From Syntrophorhabdaceae bacterium (lineage in GTDB: Bacteria; Desulfobacterota; Syntrophorhabdia; Syntrophorhabdales; Syntrophorhabdaceae): a DNA stretch of 64,000 nucleotides. Both the position numbers and the translations under genes were made by a program. Positions 33,727-42,788 of this stretch are shown piece by piece (within the stretch, counting starts at the first letter, position 1; each line of letters opens with the position of its first letter). The notes beneath the pieces are model-generated. The model did not search any database and was not told where the DNA came from. It saw nothing but the letters and a program-made list of their open reading frames with translations. The stretch is taken from contig DASXUJ010000024.1 in assembly GCA_036504895.1 (NCBI GenBank), positions 1 through 64,000 on the forward strand, in the 5' to 3' direction.

Positions 33727-34527
33727 GTGAAGGACAGGGAAATGAGAATCGGAATATTTTCCCGGGGGGCGCTCGCCGCATGGACGGTCATCCTCTGCCT
33801 CCTCGTCAGCCCCATTCATGCCATGACCCCGGACCAGATGCGCGAGCTGCCCGGGGGAGACCTCATCTCCTCAAACCCCGAGACCGTGTTCAGTCAATAC
33901 GGCCTTCCCGCCGCCATCATCGATTTCGGCGTCATCAGCCGAAGACCGGTGAGGACCCTGCGGTGGGGCGGGAACACCATTCGGCTCACCGACGACGATT
34001 GGACCCTCATCTATTCCCGCGAAGGGGAAAAGAGGAAAGACCCGACGTACTGGATCAATCCGGGGCCGGTCATGCCCGAAAAGCTCGCGGGCCTCAAATC
34101 CCTCACCCTCTTCACCTACGGCAGGGAACGCATGGTAATCGAGAGGAGCCGCCGCACGAATAGGCTCGTGATGAGAATCCCCGCCAACCTCTTCGAGGCC
34201 CATATCGTCTACCAATTGATTGGCGTTCCCCTGGACCCTTTGACCTCTCCGGATATCGTAAAGATTTACGGAGCTCCCCAGGAGGAGGTTCGGGATAAAA
34301 GGGACCGTAGGGTCCTCAGATACCGGGTCGCCGAAAACCTGGCAGACTTCCCTCCCAATATCTACGTCGTCGATTTTACCTTTGAAGAGGGCGGAATGCT
34401 CGCAGACTACGGCATACAAGGCGTCAGCGTAGACCACGTGAGGGAAAAATACAGAAGACCGATTGAAAAGTTCAGGCCGGGCTGCGAGGAAGACGAACAA
34501 GGCAGAGGCTCGTGCTCCCCCATATGA
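33727..34527 (+). CDS. Exported protein of unknown function
   Basis: 266 aa; starts at GTG 33727 or, more likely, at the ATG 33742 (MRIGIFSRGALAAW) with AGGACAGGGAA upstream. The signal peptide ends near SPIHAMTP. The mature part has a strand-rich lead, IYWINPGP-type TYWINPGPVMP, RTNRLVMRIPANLFEA, and a Cys pair at the C-terminus (CEEDE...GSCSPI). No family is recognised. It is divergent from thrS and stands alone. Periplasmic; it may have one disulfide. Confidence 0.7.
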   Translation: MKDREMRIGIFSRGALAAWTVILCLLVSPIHAMTPDQMRELPGGDLISSNPETVFSQYGLPAAIIDFGVISRRPVRTLRWGGNTIRLTDDDWTLIYSREGEKRKDPTYWINPGPVMPEKLAGLKSLTLFTYGRERMVIERSRRTNRLVMRIPANLFEAHIVYQLIGVPLDPLTSPDIVKIYGAPQEEVRDKRDRRVLRYRVAENLADFPPNIYVVDFTFEEGGMLADYGIQGVSVDHVREKYRRPIEKFRPGCEEDEQGRGSCSPI

Positions 34528-34764
34528 TCTCAAAAAAACCGATGGAATCATTATTTTTTATGCGGTGAAATTCCTTTTGCCGGAGGAGTCCGGCAACAAT
34601 CCGACACCTCCTGTCTAAAGGGTGACTCTTTTTCGATGCCCGGGGCGCTGTCTTTTCCCTTTCCTTGAATTGGCCGCCTTTTAAGAAACGGCATCTATCT
34701 TGCTCGGTTTTTAATAAAGTTCTGAAAAGGGGGCTTTAACTATCGCAGTTTTCAGGAGGATCAC

Positions 34765-35097
34765 ATGGGAAGACGAGACACCACGATAACCGGAGTCATG
34801 ACCCTCTCAGGCTCCTATCCGACCCCCGAGGCTTTTGCGAGCGGCCTCTTTTTCCCGTCTTTTCCCCGGTGTCTCAGGCCCGGCTGCGGCGAAGGGCATG
34901 CCGACGGCTCGCTGCCCTTAGAAGCTGATCCGCTGTGGGAAGGCCCCGATGAATCGACGACCCTGACGGGGGCGACGCCCCATAGTGCGTGCGAATTCGA
35001 GGATTTCTGCAATCGTGTATATGGGGCGGATCTTTTGTGCGATTGCGAAAAGGCATGGAAAAGAAGGGCGGGCCTTGTCCTGCCCACCCTCACGTGA
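34765..35097 (+). CDS. Small Cys-containing protein (110 aa), doubtful
   Basis: AGGAGG at about the right distance (AGGAGGATCAC then ATG) makes it credible as translated. The product has seven Cys, with CLRPGC and CNRVYGADLLCDC pairs, and lacks a signal peptide. I know no such family, and the reverse strand also has open frames, so it may be chance. It ends just before the AT-rich cold-shock leader. Confidence 0.4.
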   Translation: MGRRDTTITGVMTLSGSYPTPEAFASGLFFPSFPRCLRPGCGEGHADGSLPLEADPLWEGPDESTTLTGATPHSACEFEDFCNRVYGADLLCDCEKAWKRRAGLVLPTLT

Positions 35098-35136
35098 GGG
35101 GTAAAATTAAAATATTAAAAAAAATTAAAAAATTAT

Positions 35137-35164
35137 TTGCATTCGAATTATTTTTGTGTATACT
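35137..35164 (+). promoter_or_regulatory. Promoter of the cold-shock gene
   Basis: TTGCAT and TATACT with a 16-bp spacer in very AT-rich DNA. A start about 7 bp after TATACT gives a 5' leader of about 118 nt before the ATG at 35289, the long leader typical of cold-shock genes. Confidence 0.65.
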
Positions 35165-35288
35165 AAGTGTTATAGAGAAGTATCGGAATATTCTGTTATT
35201 AGAGTACCACAGGAATTTTCTATTTTTGTAGTCCCTGTAACACAGTTCCGTATCCTTCCATTTTAAATTTCAGGAGGTAGTAGATAGC

Positions 35289-35489
35289 ATGGCAAAAGGA
35301 ACTGTGAAGTGGTTTAATGAGTCCAAGGGTTTCGGCTTTATCACGAAAGACGATGGCTCGGATGTATTCGTTCATTATTCTTCTATTCAGGGCAGCGGCT
35401 TCAAGTCTCTCTCCGAAGGCGACAGCGTAACCTTCGACGTCACGAGCGGCCCGAAAGGCCCCGCCGCAGCAAACGTAGTAAAGAGCTAA
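35289..35489 (+). CDS. Cold-shock protein
   Basis: 66 aa, the classical single cold-shock domain. [20 protein letters not shown] with RNP1 (KGFGFI) and VFVHYSSI with RNP2-type residues, then [17 protein letters not shown]. It binds single-stranded RNA/DNA and melts RNA structure. AGGAGG lies before the ATG. The long AT-rich leader and the strong terminator fit a highly expressed single gene. A cspA-type name is likely but paralogs cannot be told apart here. Confidence 0.95.
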   Translation: MAKGTVKWFNESKGFGFITKDDGSDVFVHYSSIQGSGFKSLSEGDSVTFDVTSGPKGPAAANVVKS

Positions 35490-35498
35490 GCCTTTTAC

Positions 35499-35533
35499 GG
35501 CGGGTTCGGTAAATCCGAACCCGCCATTTTTTT
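35499..35533 (+). terminator. Strong rho-independent terminator of the cold-shock gene
   Basis: GGCGGGTTCGG pairs perfectly with CCGAACCCGCC (11 bp) around a 5-nt loop and is followed by ATTTTTTT. It starts 10 bp after the cold-shock stop codon. Confidence 0.92.
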
Positions 35534-35687
35534 AATCTGCCGCAACGATAAGGGCATGCCCGTCTTCAGGGGACCTTCTTTTTTTCCTCCCCTTCCGACC
35601 TTTCCGGCAGCGATTCCCCCCTATATTAGGCTTTACATCACCCGCCGCCTCGCATAAAATAGATTCGATCACATGCACATACGGTAA

Positions 35688-36959
35688 ATGCCGGCGTTAT
35701 GCCACAGGGTTTCCCGGCACAAATGGGGGTTCGAGCTGACCGCTTTTCTGAGATCCTACGGGTTTTCCATCCTCTTGATACTCTCAATCTCTCTGGGCTC
35801 GCTCCTGGGGATTCTTTTCGGACCGAAAGCGGCAATCTGTAAGCCCTTCGGCGACATATTCCTGAACCTTCTCTTCACCGCCATCGTGCCCCTCGTCTTC
35901 TTCTCCATTTCGTCTTCGGTGGCCGCCATGTCCGATATGCGGCGCCTGGGCAGGATCATCGCCGCCATGCTGGCAGTCTTCATCCTTACCGGGATCATCG
36001 CATCGGCGCTGATGCTGGTCGGGGTAATCCTGTTTCCTCCCGCTCAGGGCCTCGCACTCGATCTGGGCGCGAAAGTGACGGTCGATCATTTCAAGGCGTC
36101 GGAGCAGATAGTCCGCGCCTTTACCGTCGTCGATTTTCACGAAATCCTTTCGAAGAAGAATATGCTCGCCCTCATTCTCTTTTCCATTCTCGTCGGGCTC
36201 GCGACCGCCTCTTCCGGACAGAAGGGCAGGGCCTTCTCCGATTTCCTCTCCTCAGGCAATCACGTGATGATGAGGCTCATCTCCTATATCATGTATTACG
36301 CCCCCATAGGATTGGGGGCCTATTTCGCTTATTTCATCGGCGTCAACGGCGCCCAGCTGGTGGGCTCCTATTTCCGGGCCATGGCGCTCTATTATCCCCT
36401 GGCCCTTCTCTATTTTTTCCTCGCCTTCTCCCTCTACGCCTACAGCGCGGGGCATCTGCCGGCAGTGCGAAGGTTCTGGAAAAATATCGCCTCTCCCGCC
36501 CTGACGGCGCTGGCCACCGGCAGCAGCATGGCAGCCATCCCTCTTAACCTGGAAGGGGCGCGTAAAATAGGGGTACCGGAAGACATCCGGGAGATCGTCA
36601 TCCCCATTGGCGCCACCATCCACATGGACGGCTCCTGCCTGGCGGCGGTCCTCAAGATCGCCGTGCTTTTCGGCATCTTCAACCTCAACTTCTCGGGAAC
36701 GGAGACAGTCCTCACCGCAATAGGCATCGCCCTGCTCACCGGCACGGTGGTAAGCGGCATCCCGGCGGGCGGCATCATCGGAGAGCTGCTGATCATCTCC
36801 CTTTATGGATTTCCCGTCGAAGCCTTCCCCCTTATCACCATGATCGGCACCCTGGTAGACCCCCCGGCGACCATGGTCAATTCAGCGGGCGACAACGTGG
36901 CGAGCATGATGGTGACGAGGATGGTGGAAGGAAAAGGGTGGATGAAGGAAAAGCCCTGA
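35688..36959 (+). CDS. Dicarboxylate/amino-acid:cation symporter
   Basis: 423 aa with about eight hydrophobic helices. The family signs are the Ser-rich TGSSMAAIPLNL loop (hairpin HP1), then IPIGATIHMDGSCLAAVLKI and GIPAGGIIGELLII, as in DctA/GltP. It takes up C4-dicarboxylates or acidic amino acids with Na+ or H+. The start is uncertain: the first residues (MPALCHRVSRHKW) look odd, and a start near LTAFLRSYGF would fit the family better. It stands alone after the cold-shock gene. Confidence 0.9.
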   Translation: MPALCHRVSRHKWGFELTAFLRSYGFSILLILSISLGSLLGILFGPKAAICKPFGDIFLNLLFTAIVPLVFFSISSSVAAMSDMRRLGRIIAAMLAVFILTGIIASALMLVGVILFPPAQGLALDLGAKVTVDHFKASEQIVRAFTVVDFHEILSKKNMLALILFSILVGLATASSGQKGRAFSDFLSSGNHVMMRLISYIMYYAPIGLGAYFAYFIGVNGAQLVGSYFRAMALYYPLALLYFFLAFSLYAYSAGHLPAVRRFWKNIASPALTALATGSSMAAIPLNLEGARKIGVPEDIREIVIPIGATIHMDGSCLAAVLKIAVLFGIFNLNFSGTETVLTAIGIALLTGTVVSGIPAGGIIGELLIISLYGFPVEAFPLITMIGTLVDPPATMVNSAGDNVASMMVTRMVEGKGWMKEKP

Positions 36960-37241
36960 AACAATTTTCCCATAACAATTTCAAAAGGTATTATTATTGT
37001 GGAGAGCGCCCGCATATCAGGAAGATATCCGTAAGAGCAACGCCTGCATCCGGCAGGCCCTTCACGGGCGACGTCGGATGAACAGGGAAGAAAGATTTCA
37101 CATTTTAAGCAAAGGGTCTTTTGATGGACCGGGTTACCGGCCGCCTCCAATTCCTCAGGCACGTCTTGTAAGGAAAGGGATCATGAAGAGGCGAGGGTTC
37201 TTCGCCGCCTTGCAAAAAAATCAGGAATAGCCAAAAGGGCC

Positions 37242-38003
37242 TTACTGACCCATGAGCCCGTCCCTGCGGCTCCGGGTCGGGAGCTTTTGCGGGGATTGGG
37301 AGCCCGGAAGAGCGCCCTGTCCGACAATGGGCGGAGGGGCAACCGGCTGAGCAGACGTCGGGGCGGGCCTCGGGGGAAAGGTGGGCTGGGCAGCAGGTCT
37401 CGCGGGCGCCGTCTGTCTTCCGGGCTGGGTTACGCTGCTTCCCGGAGGAGAGGTCCCGGGGGCGCCAGGGACGCCGCCTCCCCGCCCCTTTTTTTCCTGG
37501 GAGAGCTGGACCACCATAGTCTCGTCGCCTCTCAGGAGGACTATTTTATCCGCCTCGATCTCTCTCACCACAAAACCGCTCAATATATCCCCCTTCTTGA
37601 CCGCCGTCTGGCGATTTCCCCTGCCGGGGGTGGTCTTGGGCGATTTCCTGTCCTCTATGTAGGCAATCGTGGCGCCGTCAGCGATAATCGTTCCGTACAG
37701 CACGAGGTCCGGCCTGGGAAGGGCCTGCTCGTCCGTCTTGAGGGGCGGGATTTTCCGCTCGGGATGGAAAAGGTTGTTCTCCCCTATCATGGCGTAATCG
37801 ACGGGCGAGGGGGCAGGTGTTTTTTCCGCGGGGGCAGCCACCTCTGCCACAGGCTTCGGTTTGACCTGGGGCAGGGTAAATTTCGCTCCCATACGAAAAA
37901 GGGGAATGACGGCGAAGACAATGATCGCGATCACGGAGGCAAGGATGGCCAGGTTGAGGATATTTACGTTGGTATAGAGATAACGCAAAAACCGGATCAT
38001 CAT
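37242..38003 (-). CDS. gspC: Type II secretion GspC-like protein
   Basis: 253 aa, the last gene of the T2SS operon. One membrane helix near residues 15-37 (LNLAILASVIAIIVFAVIPL), a linker, then a homology-region-type beta domain (YAMIGENNLFHPERKIPP, then ALPRPDLVLYGTIIADGATI) as in GspC/PulC, which ties the inner membrane platform to the secretin. There is no PDZ domain; instead the tail is about 80 residues rich in Pro, Gln and Gly. The start overlaps the gspM stop, ATGA style. Confidence 0.8.
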   Translation of the reverse strand: MMIRFLRYLYTNVNILNLAILASVIAIIVFAVIPLFRMGAKFTLPQVKPKPVAEVAAPAEKTPAPSPVDYAMIGENNLFHPERKIPPLKTDEQALPRPDLVLYGTIIADGATIAYIEDRKSPKTTPGRGNRQTAVKKGDILSGFVVREIEADKIVLLRGDETMVVQLSQEKKGRGGGVPGAPGTSPPGSSVTQPGRQTAPARPAAQPTFPPRPAPTSAQPVAPPPIVGQGALPGSQSPQKLPTRSRRDGLMGQ

Positions 38004-38557
38004 TTCCCACCCGTAAGCGCGGCCACCCGGAGCTTGACCATAAGCTCCCTCGGCTCCCTGAAATTTCTCACCCGTGAATCCATCTCTTTGATCACGATGT
38101 AAGGGGTCCTCGTCTCGATGCCGTAGATCACATCGGAAAGCGCCCTCGCGTCGGGCAGGACCACATCCATGGCAACATTCACTATTTTGAATTTACCGAG
38201 GTCCTCGGGCTTTTCCGCTCTCTCGCTCGTGATACTGCCTCCCTTGCCGGTGATTATGGTCTTCACCGTGTCGACCAGGGTATTTGCGGCAAGGGACGGG
38301 GTCTGGGCGTCTATGATTTTCGAATCTCCTTCCCTTCTCTTATCCTTGAGGGCCGCAAGGTTCGCCTCCAGGGACGGCTTCTCCGAAATGATGCTCATAT
38401 ATTTCTGAAGGGTCTTGATCTTCGTACGCTCCATATCCTTTATTGCCGCCATCTGCTCGCTCACCCTCTCGTAACCGTATTCATAGGCGGTAACGCAGAA
38501 GAGCACAAATATCAGAGGGACCGCCAGCTTTAAGATCCTACTCCTCTGTTGTTCCAT
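38000..38557 (-). CDS. gspM: Type II secretion protein GspM-like
   Basis: 185 aa: an N-terminal membrane helix (LKLAVPLIFVLFCVTAYEY), a coiled-coil stretch, and a small ferredoxin-like C-terminal domain (VNVAMDVVLPDARALSDVIY). This is the GspM layout (also PilO-like). It binds GspL and helps hold the ATPase at the membrane. It overlaps gspL by 20 bp and gspC by 4 bp, a sign of tight coupling. Confidence 0.8.
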   Translation of the reverse strand: MEQQRSRILKLAVPLIFVLFCVTAYEYGYERVSEQMAAIKDMERTKIKTLQKYMSIISEKPSLEANLAALKDKRREGDSKIIDAQTPSLAANTLVDTVKTIITGKGGSITSERAEKPEDLGKFKIVNVAMDVVLPDARALSDVIYGIETRTPYIVIKEMDSRVRNFREPRELMVKLRVAALTGGK

Positions 38558-40088
38558 TCTTTTCCTTTTCCTTTTCCTTTGTTACGGCAAAGCCTTCTAT
38601 TTCCATTCTGATGACAAACCTGTCCGCATTGAGCCTCGTATCCCTGATGGTGGGAGAGGCAAATTCCACCTTTTTAAAGAATTTCGATTGCTCGAGCTTC
38701 GGCAGGATCTCCGATGCGGAGTTCGCGTAGCCCTCGATATCGGCGGTGGTCTCCGTGATCCTCGCCCGGGTCAGCCATACGGTTTTCGGAAGGTTGGTGG
38801 TAAGCTCCTTCAGGAGCACAAGGGCCATGGGTCGGGTTTCTTTAAAATCGTCGATGGCGGCCACTTCTTTACCGAAGGCAGCGACCTCCTTCTTCAGGGC
38901 TTCCACCTTCTTCACTTCGTCTTTTCTGATCGATATCTGCCGGTTAATCTCCTGGAGCCGTTTCTCTTCCCGTTGAAGGGGCAGGACCACATAGGGGACC
39001 CATGCGGCAAAGAGGAGAAGAATCAGGACCATGGTCATCGCCTTGGGCACATTCACTTTCCTGCGGACCCCTTTTCCCAGGATATTGAGCCCTTTTTGCC
39101 CGTCGAGCAAAGATTCCAGGGCCGCTCCCACCGCGGTATGAGAGATATCATCATCCATGGAAGGCACCTTCCGGCCGAAGTCTTTCCTGTCGAGTACGGT
39201 GACCGGCACATCGAGGAGATCGCCGAGGCCCGCGTCGGTCTTGTCCCGGGTGGAGACGAAGACCTGCGGTATGAGGCCCAGGCTCTTCGCAAGCTCGACG
39301 GACGGCCCGACAGCCCGCGCCATGGTTTCAGCTTTGCCGGCCGATTCCTGTTCTAAGAAGGCTCCTCCGAAAGCCTGGACTATCTCGTGGTTATGGATAA
39401 ACCCGCCCTCATAGCCGAAGGGATCGATCTGGAGGCAGATGCAGTCCGCGGCCGGGTCGAGTTCGCTGCAAAGGGCGTTCAGGCCGGCGAGGTTGGTGCT
39501 CACCCGCTCCACTACCAGGTTCTCATTCCTCAGGGCTTCCAGGTATTGGTTCAGAAGGGCCGCTCTCGCCGCCACCACCAGAACGTCGAGCCTCCCCTCC
39601 TTTTCGCCCAGGATCTTAAAGTCATAATATGCGTCGTCGGCGCTTAAGGGGGTCAGCCTGTCGAGCTCGTATCCCATGACATCGATGATATTCTCTTTCA
39701 CTGCGGCGGGAAGCTCGACCGTCCTGATTATGGCCCAGTCCCTGGGGATGCTCAGGGTGATTCCCACCCGTGAGGCCCTGAGCTCTTTGCCCGCCATGGC
39801 GAGGGTCGAGGCAAGCGCGTCGGGCCGGACATACTTTCCCTCTTCGAAGGTATATCTCCTGAAACCCTTGATCTTGAGCCTGCCCAGGAATTTCGATGCC
39901 GATACCACCCACACCGCTCCCCGCTCTATCGAGACGGAGAGCGACCTTCTCGGAATGATGACCCCATCCATCAGGCTGAAGGTGAGGAATTCCCACACCG
40001 GGGTCCACCATTTTCGAATCCTGTTCAAAAAATTGATCCTGTCCGCATAAAAACCGGACAGCCTTTGGATGACTTCCGTTCCTATCAT
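38538..40088 (-). CDS. gspL: Type II secretion protein GspL-like
   Basis: 516 aa. The N-terminal part (about 1-320) is an actin-like ATPase fold as in GspL/PilM (SIERGAVWVVSASKFLGRLK, then SIPRDWAIIRTVELP and YDFKILGEKEGRLDVLVVAA). A membrane helix lies near residue 365 (MVLILLLFAAWVPYV) and then a PilN-like coiled part to the end. The protein carries GspE to the inner membrane platform. It lies 48 bp from gspK. Confidence 0.85.
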   Translation of the reverse strand: MIGTEVIQRLSGFYADRINFLNRIRKWWTPVWEFLTFSLMDGVIIPRRSLSVSIERGAVWVVSASKFLGRLKIKGFRRYTFEEGKYVRPDALASTLAMAGKELRASRVGITLSIPRDWAIIRTVELPAAVKENIIDVMGYELDRLTPLSADDAYYDFKILGEKEGRLDVLVVAARAALLNQYLEALRNENLVVERVSTNLAGLNALCSELDPAADCICLQIDPFGYEGGFIHNHEIVQAFGGAFLEQESAGKAETMARAVGPSVELAKSLGLIPQVFVSTRDKTDAGLGDLLDVPVTVLDRKDFGRKVPSMDDDISHTAVGAALESLLDGQKGLNILGKGVRRKVNVPKAMTMVLILLLFAAWVPYVVLPLQREEKRLQEINRQISIRKDEVKKVEALKKEVAAFGKEVAAIDDFKETRPMALVLLKELTTNLPKTVWLTRARITETTADIEGYANSASEILPKLEQSKFFKKVEFASPTIRDTRLNADRFVIRMEIEGFAVTKEKEKEKNGTTEE

Positions 40089-40136
40089 CTGTCTCTTCCT
40101 GTAATTTTCATTCCCGGGGGCCCTTCATTCCTCTGC

Positions 40137-41177
40137 TCACCTTTTTTCGAGCGTAGAATCGCCGGTCGGCGCCTGCGTGATTCCCGAGGGGCTCTTATAA
40201 TATATGCATCGGTACTTCCCCTCGCCTTGTATTTCGACGATGGCTTTCACTGAAAGCCCCTGGTGTCCGCCGGCCTTGAACCCCGTCGATTCAATATCAT
40301 ATATGCTCGCTTCGCTTGCCACGGTCACACGGTCGGAGACCGCCCTGAACGCTTCTCCCAGCGAAGTCTTCACCTGCTCGATATCTTTGATCTCCCCTGC
40401 GGCGCGCAGCGTGATGATCTGGTCCGCCATTTCCGGCGTCATGTTGGGCAGCGCCTGGAGCAGCTCTTTCGACGCATAATTGAGGTTGATCTTATCCGCT
40501 CCCGATTTCGTATATACGGTAATCACATTGATGAGCCCAGGCGTAGTCCCGTTGCCGTAGAGGATCTCCGGGGTCATTCCCTTTATGAGCAAGAACTCTT
40601 CCACCGACTCGAATTTTCCGTTTCGCGCCTTGTACGGGTTGGGCAGGCTCATGTAATACTCGTTTTCCGCTCCGTGGAGCCGGTGATTATCGTCCGTATC
40701 CATCCAATCGAGGACGGAATCGACTATAATGTCCGCCTGTTCTTTCGGTATTTTTCTGTTCACGAGCAGGTTGTTCAATATTATAGCGGACGTGTCGGAC
40801 AAAAGGTTGACATTGAGCTTTGCCGATTCGTCGAGGACGGAGTAGACATAATAGTCATTTCCCAGCTTGCCCGTATATTTCGTGCCGTCGAGCTTCACTA
40901 CCTCGCTGCCTTCCAGGGTTGCAGGCTGGTTCTTATACCACCCCTTGTAGAACATCTCCATGACCGCCCTCTGCATCCCGGCTTCGGCGATAAATTTCTT
41001 CTCCGCCCCTTCTTTGAAGAAAAGGGTCGCCTGGCTCTCGCTTTTCGTCATGAAGGTGAAGGAAAGGGCGATGACCATGAGGATGGTCATGACCCAGAGC
41101 ACCATGAGGAGGGCTACGCCCTTTTCGGAGCCGAATATCGCCCCTGCCCCTCCGGGATTGCGCGATTCAGGCGCCAT
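40137..41177 (-). CDS. gspK: Type II secretion pseudopilin GspK
   Basis: 346 aa, the large minor pseudopilin. The leader ends at G and is followed by VALLMVLWVMTILMVIALSF, and residue +5 is not Glu, as usual for GspK. The large alpha-domain includes LNVNLLSDTSAIILNNLL and INLNYASKELLQALPNMTPE, with the helix-hairpin-helix-like repeat of the family. It tops the pseudopilus with GspI and GspJ. It overlaps gspJ by 11 bp. Confidence 0.9.
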   Translation of the reverse strand: MAPESRNPGGAGAIFGSEKGVALLMVLWVMTILMVIALSFTFMTKSESQATLFFKEGAEKKFIAEAGMQRAVMEMFYKGWYKNQPATLEGSEVVKLDGTKYTGKLGNDYYVYSVLDESAKLNVNLLSDTSAIILNNLLVNRKIPKEQADIIVDSVLDWMDTDDNHRLHGAENEYYMSLPNPYKARNGKFESVEEFLLIKGMTPEILYGNGTTPGLINVITVYTKSGADKINLNYASKELLQALPNMTPEMADQIITLRAAGEIKDIEQVKTSLGEAFRAVSDRVTVASEASIYDIESTGFKAGGHQGLSVKAIVEIQGEGKYRCIYYKSPSGITQAPTGDSTLEKR

Positions 41178-41895
41178 ATGACTGCCTCCACCTGCCGGAT
41201 ATCCCGCCCAACGCCGCCAGGAGGACCGGCCTCATCTCCATGGACGCGGGCCCAAGACCGGCCTCGTTTTGCAGACCCTCCGACCTCATGGGCATAATGA
41301 GGGAGATAACCCTTTGGCCGCTTACGACCGACAATCTCACCTTAAGAGGGGTCTTCGTATCGTCGGCCCACTGGTCCACCCATTTCCCTGCCTCGTCCGT
41401 GGCCTCCTGGGAGAAATATTCGAATATTATCTGATCGAAACCTTTGAAAAGGGTCGTGGTCCGCTTGTTCGCCGCCCCCACGGGTGATTCGGCAGCCAAA
41501 AGGACCGCTTTGCCGTTTTCATCCGTCTGGACCCTGTATTCGGCGACCACATAGCCCCGTCTCCCGCCCCAGATCGAATAATTGGTCGCCATCCTGAGAA
41601 AATCGCGCCCACCTTCGAAATAGGGTCTTTTGTTGCCGAGATCGTCGTAGGTAAGGGGCACCGCGGATTGCACCTGGGCGTCGACGATGGTGAAAGAAGC
41701 CCTGAACCTCTCGAGGTTTTCTATCTTCTTTTCACCGCTCGCGATAGAACGGGTGCCGAGCCTCATGGCGCCGGCGATCACCACGATAATCGCCGCCACC
41801 ATGGTGATCGCGATTATGACCTCGAGAAGGGTGAAGCCCTTGTCCGTCCCCTCGATCTTCCCCGTCTGCCGTCGCGTCGATAGCCGCGCCATCAT
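41167..41895 (-). CDS. gspJ: Type II secretion pseudopilin GspJ
   Basis: 242 aa. Prepilin start: KGFTLLEVIIAITMVAAIIV with the G/F cleavage site and Glu5, then ARLGTRSIASGEKKIEN-like coil and a beta body ending in the EGLQNEAGLGP region. Minor pseudopilin of the tip complex. Four-base overlap with gspI. Confidence 0.88.
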   Translation of the reverse strand: MMARLSTRRQTGKIEGTDKGFTLLEVIIAITMVAAIIVVIAGAMRLGTRSIASGEKKIENLERFRASFTIVDAQVQSAVPLTYDDLGNKRPYFEGGRDFLRMATNYSIWGGRRGYVVAEYRVQTDENGKAVLLAAESPVGAANKRTTTLFKGFDQIIFEYFSQEATDEAGKWVDQWADDTKTPLKVRLSVVSGQRVISLIMPMRSEGLQNEAGLGPASMEMRPVLLAALGGISGRWRQSYGA

Positions 41896-42326
41896 GTCAC
41901 CTTTTTCGGGATCATCTTGATGGTCCGCATAGTCATGACCTTTGTCCGGGAGTCTTTCACCCAGTAGATGGTGAGCATGACGTCGAGGAGCTGGACCTGG
42001 AGGTCCTTGGTCCTTTCCGGCAAGGCGGGCGCCACCACGACGTCGACCCTGTACCCTTCAGTGGTAGTCTCGCTCCACGCCTTTTCGGTAAGGGTTTCAT
42101 CGTCGACGATCTCTCTCAACCTCGCCTGAGCCCGGATTGAGGCAGCCACGTAATCCTCCGAAGCCCTTACCGCCCTCAAATCAGCGGCAAAAAGCTGAAA
42201 GACGACGGTCACCGCCATGCCCAGGATAGCGAGCGCCACCAGGACCTCGAGGAGTGTGAACCCCTCCTCGGCCGGACGTCTATTTGTGTTATGGGAGGGA
42301 TTATATAGTTTCATTTTCCGGATCAT
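41892..42326 (-). CDS. gspI: Type II secretion pseudopilin GspI
   Basis: 144 aa. Prepilin start EEGFTLLEVLVALAILGMAV, with cleavage before F and Glu5, then a short beta domain ending MRTIKMIPKKV. Minor pseudopilin that nucleates the tip with J and K. Overlaps gspH by 4 bp. Confidence 0.88.
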   Translation of the reverse strand: MIRKMKLYNPSHNTNRRPAEEGFTLLEVLVALAILGMAVTVVFQLFAADLRAVRASEDYVAASIRAQARLREIVDDETLTEKAWSETTTEGYRVDVVVAPALPERTKDLQVQLLDVMLTIYWVKDSRTKVMTMRTIKMIPKKVT

Positions 42327-42781
42327 TGGCGCAGCCTCACGACCCCCACCACCGGGTCGGTCTCGATATAAATTGCTTTCTTTTTGTACGAGAGGACCAC
42401 CACTCCGCCTTCAATTCCCCCTGTGGAGGAGAAGTTCATGGAATACCTTCCATTCCGCATAATGCCGCTATAGGGATCGACTACTCCGAGGGAAACCTCC
42501 GCGGGCAGTTTCCGTACCCCCACGCCCTCAATGCCGTAGAGGCGCCGGTCTAGGTCGAATACGAGGGCCAGGTCCATTCCGCGGTTCTGGGCGAGAAGCC
42601 GCGTCTGCCGTATGGCGGCCGAGATATCGCGGGCAGTGGAGGCGAGACGGGCGGAAGGGAGGGTGCTCGCCACGAATACGCCCCCCAATCCGAGCATAAG
42701 GCTCGCCAGAAGCATGACGATGATCAGCTCGAGGAGGGTAAACCCCCCGGAACCGGCGACGGATATAGGTCGATTCTTCAT
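42323..42781 (-). CDS. gspH: Type II secretion pseudopilin GspH
   Basis: About 152 aa from the ATG at 42781 (MKNRPISVAGSGGFTLLELI). Prepilin cleavage is before FTLLE, with Glu5. It has the GspH-type second part (AAIRQTRLLAQNRGMDLALVFD, shown in parts IRQTRLLAQNRG and DLALVFD) and no calcium-binding C-terminal loop of GspG, so I call it H rather than the major pseudopilin G. No gspG lies in the operon. Confidence 0.82.
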   Translation of the reverse strand: MKNRPISVAGSGGFTLLELIIVMLLASLMLGLGGVFVASTLPSARLASTARDISAAIRQTRLLAQNRGMDLALVFDLDRRLYGIEGVGVRKLPAEVSLGVVDPYSGIMRNGRYSMNFSSTGGIEGGVVVLSYKKKAIYIETDPVVGVVRLRQ

Positions 42782-42788
42782 AAAAACC

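Noticed and set aside
40263-41297. 344-aa plus-strand frame over gspK
   Set aside because: Mirror of a pseudopilin gene with prepilin signature; no motifs of its own.
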